A stretch of DNA of 12,126 nt, taken from NCBI GenBank assembly GCA_018334615.1, contig JAGXLP010000027.1, positions 1-12,126 on the forward strand, read 5' to 3'. The translations under genes were made by a program, and so were the position numbers. Under the pieces are notes generated by a model, which made no database searches, was not told where the DNA came from, and saw nothing but the letters and a program-made list of their open reading frames with translations. Numbering within the stretch: the first letter of the stretch is position 1; each line of letters starts with the position of its first letter. The stretch comes from Candidatus Bipolaricaulota bacterium (GTDB lineage: Bacteria; Bipolaricaulota; Bipolaricaulia; M55B111). Shown here piece by piece: positions 7,714 through 12,126 of this stretch.

Positions 7714-8454
7714 ATGAAAAAAATTGCGATAATAAATCAAAAAGGAGGAACGGGTAAAACCACTACCGCCGTCAACCTCGGGAAGGGCCTTGCGGATAGA
7801 GGACTAAGAACGATTCTCATAGATGTTGATCCTCAGGGGAACCTGGTTAACTGGTTTAGCTGCGACTACGAAAAAACCCTATACAATCTACTTGTAGACA
7901 ATGAATCCCCGAGCAGTTGCACGGTAGAGATTGAAGAAAATCTTCACTTGTTGCCAAGCGACGAGTCTACAGCCCAGGCGGAAAAGATCATAACCGGAAA
8001 GACAAGCAGAGAAACGATACTTAAGCGGAGGCTTCAGGGAATCAACTCTTACGACGCCGTCATACTCGATTGTCCCCCCAGCTTGAGCCTACTTAACCAA
8101 AACGCCCTTGTTTACGCCGAGTCGGCCTATTTACCCGTCAGCATGGATTACCTGGCTCTTGTAGGGGTAAAAAACATATTAAAGAATATCAAGAGAATCA
8201 ACGAATTGCTCGAGTACGAAATAGAAGTGAAGCTTGTGATTCCAACCTTCTTCGACATTCGAACCAACGCAAGTAAAGAAATACTCGAAACCCTAAAAGA
8301 CCACTTTGACGGGAAAGTAACGGACCCAATCAGGACAAATGTTCGGCTCTCCGAATCGGCAAGCTACAACCAATCAATTTTCGAATATGCTCCTAAATCT
8401 CACGGAGCCGAAGACTATGCAAAGTTAGTAGAGAGGGTGATAAAAGATGAATAA
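7714..8454 (+). CDS. ParA/Soj-family partition ATPase lying between ftsA and ftsZ
   Basis: A 246-residue cytoplasmic ATPase of the ParA/MinD superfamily. The deviant Walker A KGGTGKTT is at 10-17, with signature Lys10 and P-loop Lys15. The A' segment DVDPQGN is at 37-43 and Walker B-like LDCPP at 118-122. The C-terminal block NVRLSESAS and YAPKSHGAEDYAKL is typical of Soj/ParA, which bind DNA non-specifically as ATP dimers. The C-terminus lacks the amphipathic membrane helix of MinD, so a Soj-, ParA- or MipZ-like role is more likely. ATG 7714 with GGTGA at 7705-7709 is preferred over the in-frame TTG at 7693. It overlaps ftsZ by eight bases. No parB or parS-like element is visible. Family call is firm; a role in placing FtsZ is inference from position. 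Confidence 0.93.
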   Translation: MKKIAIINQKGGTGKTTTAVNLGKGLADRGLRTILIDVDPQGNLVNWFSCDYEKTLYNLLVDNESPSSCTVEIEENLHLLPSDESTAQAEKIITGKTSRETILKRRLQGINSYDAVILDCPPSLSLLNQNALVYAESAYLPVSMDYLALVGVKNILKNIKRINELLEYEIEVKLVIPTFFDIRTNASKEILETLKDHFDGKVTDPIRTNVRLSESASYNQSIFEYAPKSHGAEDYAKLVERVIKDE

Positions 8455-9661
8455 AAAAAGAAAATCAATTGGCAAGGACCCCCTGGAAGATGTCATGGAA
8501 GATTTTTACAAGTCTGGTTCCACCGAAGAAAACGAATCTTCCAACGAAAACCAGGAAAGTCCTGAAACCCCAACCAGCGACCAGCCGGAGGAGATCCGGG
8601 ATTACAATCCCGAGGATTACGACCTGGCCAAATTAATGGTAATTGGTATCGGTGGGGGCGGCAATAACGCAATTGACAGAATGGTAGAAGCCGGTGTGGA
8701 CGGCGTCGAGCTGGTCTCTATAAATACTGACGCTCAGGTCCTGGACATAAATAAATCGGATCGATCGATTCAAATTGGCAAAGAACTAACGGGCGGACTT
8801 GGGGCGGGAGGAGACCCCGAGATCGGCAGGGAGGCAGCTCTTGAAAATAAGGAGACTCTCGAGAAACTCCTGAAGGACGTCGACATGCTATTCATAACCT
8901 GTGGTATGGGTGGAGGAACTGGTACAGGAGCAACTCCAGTAATCGCGGAGGTTGCCCAAAAAAAGGAAATACTGACTACAGGGATAGTGACCAAGCCGTT
9001 TTCTTTTGAAGGTCAGGATCGGGCGGAAAAGGCCAAGAGAGGTCTAAAGAACCTCACGGGCAAGGTTGACACGATGATTACGATATCAAACGATCGCCTG
9101 TTGGAGGTAGCACCGGGCAACATTCCCCTAATCGATGCATTCATTCTGGTAGACGAGATTCTCATGCAAGGAGTTAAGGGAATATCTGAATTGATAACGG
9201 TCCCGGGTATGATAAACCTGGACTTTGCCGATTTAAGAAACGCAATGAAGGACGGAGGACCTGCTTTAATGGGAATCGGTGAAGCCGAAGGAAAGGGGAA
9301 GACGAAGAAAGCTGCGAAAAACGCAATCTCTTCTCCCCTCCTGGAAGGGTCTATCAATGGAGCCAAAAACGTTATCATGAATGTTACGGGTAATCCGGAA
9401 CTAACTCTCGAAGAAGTTACGGAAGCAGCTCAGCTTGTGAAAAGTGAGGCCGACGAGGACGCTAACATAATCTTTGGAACGACTATTAAGGACGGGCTTG
9501 ATTCAGTTAAGCTGACGGTAATTGCAACCGGCTACTCTGACAGCGAAACCACTAACAAGAGAGAAGAAGATATTCGAGAGATCGCTCTAACGGACAAGGA
9601 AAATGGAAACTTAAGGGATGAAAATGACCTCGATATCCCGACCTTCCTTAGAAGGGGATAA
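8447..9661 (+). CDS. ftsZ: Cell division protein FtsZ with long N-terminal extension
   Basis: Tubulin-like GTPase forming the Z-ring. The 404-residue protein has an unusual first 58 residues: a basic start, then a polar Glu/Ser/Asn/Pro-rich, probably disordered stretch. The GTPase domain opens at LMVIGIGGGGNNAIDRM (63-79), with the tubulin signature GGGTGTG at 155-161, NDRLL at 215-219 and the T7 synergy loop NLDFADLR at 257-264 (Asn257, Asp259, Asp262). The C-terminal domain runs to about 363, then a short acidic linker and the conserved tail DIPTFLRR at 396-403, which binds FtsA. Most FtsZs have only about 10 residues before the core. ATG 8447 has GGTGAT at 8436-8441 five bases upstream, inside the end of parA, so the two are probably co-translated. 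Last gene of the cluster. Confidence 0.97.
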   Translation: MNKKRKSIGKDPLEDVMEDFYKSGSTEENESSNENQESPETPTSDQPEEIRDYNPEDYDLAKLMVIGIGGGGNNAIDRMVEAGVDGVELVSINTDAQVLDINKSDRSIQIGKELTGGLGAGGDPEIGREAALENKETLEKLLKDVDMLFITCGMGGGTGTGATPVIAEVAQKKEILTTGIVTKPFSFEGQDRAEKAKRGLKNLTGKVDTMITISNDRLLEVAPGNIPLIDAFILVDEILMQGVKGISELITVPGMINLDFADLRNAMKDGGPALMGIGEAEGKGKTKKAAKNAISSPLLEGSINGAKNVIMNVTGNPELTLEEVTEAAQLVKSEADEDANIIFGTTIKDGLDSVKLTVIATGYSDSETTNKREEDIREIALTDKENGNLRDENDLDIPTFLRRG

Positions 9662-9758
9662 ACAGAAATATTGCCTGACTTAGATAATGTGGGTTCCGGA
9701 GAAAATTACTCGTGACTATGTCAAACATATTAACCTTCGTCCCAAATGGCCACAAAGT

Positions 9759-9807
9759 AACACCATCCCGGAATCCCGCTGCCCCAGGAGACCCCCCGGA
9801 AGGTGTT
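9759..9807. terminator. Inverted repeat in the convergent ftsZ/pfk gap (possible terminator)
   Basis: AACACC (9759-9764) pairs with GGTGTT (9802-9807), continued by TCC/GGA and CCGG pairings (9766-9771 against 9796-9800) with two mismatches and a loop of about 24 bases. It sits between the 3' ends of ftsZ and pfk, where a shared terminator would be expected. Neither side has a T-run, so it is not a textbook intrinsic terminator. I see no better candidate in 9662-9820. Confidence 0.3.
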
Positions 9808-9820
9808 AAAATTCTCCCCG

Positions 9821-10852
9821 CTAATAAAAGAGATCTTTCATTTTCAGCAGATGACTATCTATTGGTTTCGGGGAGTTCGCAATTACCTTTTCCAGACTGA
9901 CGGACTCAATTTTATTACCCTTTGAAGCAACCATTTGATCGAACTGTCCATCAAGGCAAAGTTCGACGGCAGTAACCCCGTATCTAGTGGCAAGCAATCT
10001 ATCAAATGCGGTTGGTTCCCCACCTCTCTGAAGGTAAGCCAGCGTAGTGACCCTGATAGGCATATCCAAAATAGCATCTAATTGTTCTCTCAGATAGTGA
10101 CCGATACCTCCCAGTTTTACGTGGCCAAAAGAATCGGTTCCTGAATCTCGTGTAATTTGTTGATCCAATTCCTTTGGGCTAGCACCTTCAGAAATTACGA
10201 CGATAGAGAAGTGCTTTCCTGCCGACTCCCTGTCCTGTATTCTCTTTTTCACGTCATTCACCCTGAAAGGTTTCTCGGGGACAAGGATCGAGTCAGCACC
10301 ACCTGCAAGGCCACCAAACAGCGCGATCCACCCAGAGTCCCTACCCATTACTTCCAGGATCATAACTCGGTGATGGGAAAAAGCCGTAGTATGAAGCTGG
10401 TCTACTGCCTTCATGACCTGAGACAGGGCGGAATTGAAACCGATAGAATATTCAGTCTCAGCCAGGTCGTTATCGATGGTCTGGGGGATTCCCACAGAGT
10501 TAATATCATAATCTCTAAGCTTATGAGCTACCCCTAAAGTATCATCACCACCGATGACTACCAAAGCATCTAGATTATTGGCGTCGTAGTTCCCAGCCGC
10601 TTTTTCCGGTCCACCATCGATAGCGAAAGGGTTAGTCCTGGAGCTACCCAGAAAAGTCCCACCAACCGGCAAAATTCCCGATACGTCTTTTCTATCCAAA
10701 ACCCCCTTATCGTCTTCCAGCAAACCCGCCCAGCCATTCTTAAACCCTAAAACATTCATCCCTTCGTCTTTTGCCTTTCGAACCACCGCTCTGATTGCCG
10801 CGTTAATCCCCGGGGAATCTCCTCCACCGGTTATAATTCCAAGTTTATCCAC
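9821..10852 (-). CDS. 6-phosphofructokinase, donor (ATP or PPi) uncertain
   Basis: Phosphorylates fructose 6-phosphate to fructose 1,6-bisphosphate, the step before the aldolase encoded just upstream. Motifs, numbered from the GTG at 10861: ITGGGDSPGIN at 10-20, GGDDT at 104-108, GIPQTIDND at 124-132 with catalytic Asp130, VMGRDSGWIA at 171-180, PEKPF at 195-199, ISEGA at 223-227 and LQRGGEPTAFDR at 277-288. At the two positions that separate ATP enzymes (Gly, Gly) from PPi enzymes (Asp, Lys), it has Asp107 and Gln127. The donor therefore cannot be called, and I avoid pfkA or pfp. GTG 10852 (343 residues, beginning MDKLGIITGGGD) is preferred over GTG 10861 because GAGGTG at 10864-10859 is six bases upstream. 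Length fits the short single-domain PFK family. It starts 22 bases after the aldolase stop. Confidence 0.92.
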   Translation of the reverse strand: MDKLGIITGGGDSPGINAAIRAVVRKAKDEGMNVLGFKNGWAGLLEDDKGVLDRKDVSGILPVGGTFLGSSRTNPFAIDGGPEKAAGNYDANNLDALVVIGGDDTLGVAHKLRDYDINSVGIPQTIDNDLAETEYSIGFNSALSQVMKAVDQLHTTAFSHHRVMILEVMGRDSGWIALFGGLAGGADSILVPEKPFRVNDVKKRIQDRESAGKHFSIVVISEGASPKELDQQITRDSGTDSFGHVKLGGIGHYLREQLDAILDMPIRVTTLAYLQRGGEPTAFDRLLATRYGVTAVELCLDGQFDQMVASKGNKIESVSLEKVIANSPKPIDSHLLKMKDLFY

Positions 10853-10874
10853 ATCAACCACCTCTTAAAGTAAC

Positions 10875-11882
10875 TTAGTTAACCTTCGAGGAATACAGGC
10901 TCTTACCTACAGACCCCGCCTGTTCGAACAAATCTCCCGCCGTCTCTTTTATTGCCTCTCTAATCACCCTGGAGACTGCCCTTGGATCGAAATCCGATTT
11001 GTTTGGACTCCAGTCCGTATCGGAGAAAAACCCTTCTCTATCGTCATTCACTCCTTCCGGCGGCAATATTGAGTCCTTGTGTTCGAGGTAATAATCCAGA
11101 GCCGCGCGGGCGTACTCGTATTGATATCTGGTATCCTTGTTTAATTTACAGACCCCGTAATCGAGTACCTGCACGAGTTGCTCTTCAACGAGCCCCGAAG
11201 ATCCGTGTAACACAAGCGGAATTTCCAAGCCGGCTTGAGTAAGAGTACTATCAATTTCTTCGACCAAATCCACGTTGAGCTCGATATCTCTCCCCTTACT
11301 AACTCCATGTTGAGTCCCAACAGAGACCGCGAGCAGATCTACCCCTGTCTTTTTCACATATTCGACTGCTTCATCAGGGTCAGTGTAGAACGCTTCCGCC
11401 GAAGCGGTCTCCTCATCTTCTACGCCCTTAATCTTGCCTAACTCCCCTTCAATCAATAGGTCACTTCCTTTAGCGTAGTCAACAACCTTCCTGGTAATTC
11501 GTACGTTATCTTCAAAAGATTCCTTGGAGGCATCAATCATGATAGAAGAAGCCAAATCTTCATCTACAGTTGCCTTTATTAATTCCATATTTGATTCCTT
11601 TAAGTGATCCATATTAAGGAAAACGCCAAACTCGTAATTGCTTGCGAGCTCTTTGATGTACTGCGATATCGCCCTTAATCCCGTGATTGGATCGCCGTTA
11701 CCCGCGAATTTCGAGGCACTATTACTTATTTGAAGTACCAGGTCGCTGTTCTTTTCCTCAGCTGCCCTCATAAGTCCAATCAGAATGTTTGGTTCAGCTA
11801 CGTTAGAGGCGATGAACCCGTAGCCTGACCCTTTTGCTTTTCCGTAAACTTTATCCAGTTCCGCACCAGTTAGAAAAGACAC
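10875..11882 (-). CDS. fba: Class II fructose-bisphosphate aldolase
   Basis: Zinc-dependent aldolase that splits fructose 1,6-bisphosphate into dihydroxyacetone phosphate and glyceraldehyde 3-phosphate. The 335-residue protein shows the class II pattern: NMDHLKES with base Asp92 and Zn ligand His93, GELGKIKGVED at about 146-156, VSVGTQHG with Zn ligand His192, VLHGSSG with Zn ligand His226, and KLNKDTRYQYEYARA at about 246-260, which contacts substrate phosphate. Length and the C-terminal DPRAVSRVIREA segment fit the class IIA (E. coli/yeast-like) branch. TTG 11897 is possible, but GTG 11882 has GGGGG four to eight bases upstream and removes an atypical N-terminus. Acidic surface-rich composition. 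First gene of a two-gene operon with pfk. Confidence 0.95.
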   Translation of the reverse strand: MSFLTGAELDKVYGKAKGSGYGFIASNVAEPNILIGLMRAAEEKNSDLVLQISNSASKFAGNGDPITGLRAISQYIKELASNYEFGVFLNMDHLKESNMELIKATVDEDLASSIMIDASKESFEDNVRITRKVVDYAKGSDLLIEGELGKIKGVEDEETASAEAFYTDPDEAVEYVKKTGVDLLAVSVGTQHGVSKGRDIELNVDLVEEIDSTLTQAGLEIPLVLHGSSGLVEEQLVQVLDYGVCKLNKDTRYQYEYARAALDYYLEHKDSILPPEGVNDDREGFFSDTDWSPNKSDFDPRAVSRVIREAIKETAGDLFEQAGSVGKSLYSSKVN

Positions 11883-11931
11883 ACTTACCCCCTTCAATTA
11901 ATTATGTGATGTTGGGATTTGCTACTAGAAA

Positions 11932-11960
11932 ATTTTACCAAGTCAATTACGCCGTAGCAA
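11932..11960 (-). promoter_or_regulatory. Candidate promoter of the fba-pfk operon
   Basis: On the - strand TTGCTA (11960-11955) and TAAAAT (11937-11932) are exactly 17 bases apart. They match the -35 consensus at four of six positions and the -10 at five. A start near 11925 would leave a leader of about 40 bases before the GTG at 11882. The -35 lies inside the 11952-11967 palindrome. Confidence 0.55.
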
Positions 11961-11967
11961 GCTACGG
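11952..11967. promoter_or_regulatory. 16-bp palindrome over the fba-pfk -35 box, putative operator
   Basis: CCGTAGC-AA-GCTACGG is a perfect inverted repeat of seven-base arms around two bases. The -35 hexamer of the fba-pfk promoter (11955-11960) falls entirely within it, the usual place for a repressor site. It could instead be a small hairpin. The regulator is not in this window. Confidence 0.45.
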
Positions 11968-11993
11968 AGCTTGAAAAAGGCAGGTGACCAACA

Positions 11994-12006
11994 GGACCTT
12001 CGGTCC
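11994..12006. repeat. Short perfect hairpin in the divergent spacer
   Basis: GGACC and GGTCC flank a three-base TTC centre, giving a five-pair GC-rich stem. It lies between the fba promoter and the start of the next rightward gene. On the - strand a five-T run follows only 17 or more bases later, too far for a standard terminator. Function unknown. Confidence 0.3.
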
Positions 12007-12048
12007 AACAATCGGGAATTGACCCAGCACTCACTTGAGGAAACGAAC

Positions 12049-12126
12049 TTGGTTAAAAAAGTCCTCCTAATTTCAGGTCAACTTAGCCCAAACAGGTTAA
12101 GCTTACGACAACTTGACCAAGTATCA
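12049..12126 (+). CDS. Probable gene start, cut by the window edge
   Basis: From TTG 12049 the frame is open for 26 codons to the right edge. It begins MVKKVLLISGQLSPNR, a basic start followed by a short hydrophobic beta-strand-like segment, as in many cytoplasmic enzymes. GAGGA at 12037-12041 is seven bases upstream, a good ribosome binding site. The frame is also open leftward to 11929, but no other start there has a suitable site. Divergent from fba-pfk. Too little is visible to name a family. Confidence 0.4.
   Translation, partial: MVKKVLLISGQLSPNRLSLRQLDQVS

Noticed and set aside
7714..8454. MinD as the identity of the ParA-type protein
   Set aside because: No C-terminal amphipathic membrane helix, no minC or minE nearby, and the C-terminal NVRLSE...GAEDYAKL block is Soj/ParA-like.
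9712..9900. 62-codon + strand ORF after ftsZ
   Set aside because: It overlaps the 3' end of pfk in antisense, contains the inverted repeat of the convergent gap, lacks a good ribosome binding site and resembles no known protein.
10157..10537. 126-codon + strand ORF opposite pfk
   Set aside because: It lies wholly inside the well-supported pfk gene on the other strand and has no family features; an antisense shadow.
12073..12121. Imperfect inverted repeat GGTCAA...TTGACC near the right edge
   Set aside because: It falls inside the probable start of a coding frame, has a mismatch after six bases and a long interior, so chance is likely.

Overview
The window is about 12.1 kb of bacterial chromosome, not a mobile or phage region. 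Its first 9.6 kb is a division and cell-wall (dcw) cluster on the + strand: murD, ftsW, murG, murC, murB, then a 317-bp gap, then ftsA, a ParA/Soj-type ATPase gene, and ftsZ. Behind it, on the - strand and converging with ftsZ, is a two-gene glycolytic operon: a class II fructose-bisphosphate aldolase followed by a 6-phosphofructokinase. A probable truncated + strand gene begins just before the right edge. No transposase, integrase, CRISPR array, tRNA or rRNA was recognised.

Organism: a peptidoglycan-making bacterium. Base composition looks mid-GC by eye. The murD-ftsW-murG-murC-murB-ftsA-ftsZ order resembles clusters of Gram-positive and deep-branching lineages. Arginine codons AGA/AGG and the isoleucine codon ATA are common, and GTG and TTG starts appear beside ATG. 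Several proteins are rich in Asp/Glu (FtsZ tail-like N-terminus, aldolase, part of FtsA), which would fit mild halophily. I cannot name the lineage; an uncultured or brine-type candidate phylum is only a guess.

Layout: 6-45 is an intrinsic terminator closing an upstream unit. 206-5160 holds murD (separate from ftsW by a 130-bp spacer), then ftsW/murG (4-bp overlap) and murG/murC (7-bp overlap). murB (5196-6083) follows 35 bp later. 6084-6400 has an AT-rich candidate promoter, a 10-bp hairpin and a 37-codon ORF, but no ftsQ. 6401-9661 is ftsA, parA and ftsZ; the last two overlap by 8 bp. 9662-9820 is the convergent gap, with an inverted repeat. 10852-9821 (pfk) and 11882-10875 (fba) are read leftward from a promoter near 11932-11960 whose -35 lies inside a 16-bp palindrome.

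How it works together: MurC, MurB and MurD build the UDP-MurNAc-peptide precursor, MurG makes lipid II, FtsW polymerises it at the septum, FtsA anchors FtsZ, and FtsZ forms the ring. The unusual element is the orphan ParA-type ATPase between ftsA and ftsZ, translationally coupled to ftsZ and with no ParB nearby. It is a candidate Z-ring positioning or chromosome-division coordinating factor. FtsZ also has an unusually long acidic N-terminal extension, and the phosphofructokinase has a non-standard pair of phosphoryl-donor specificity residues.
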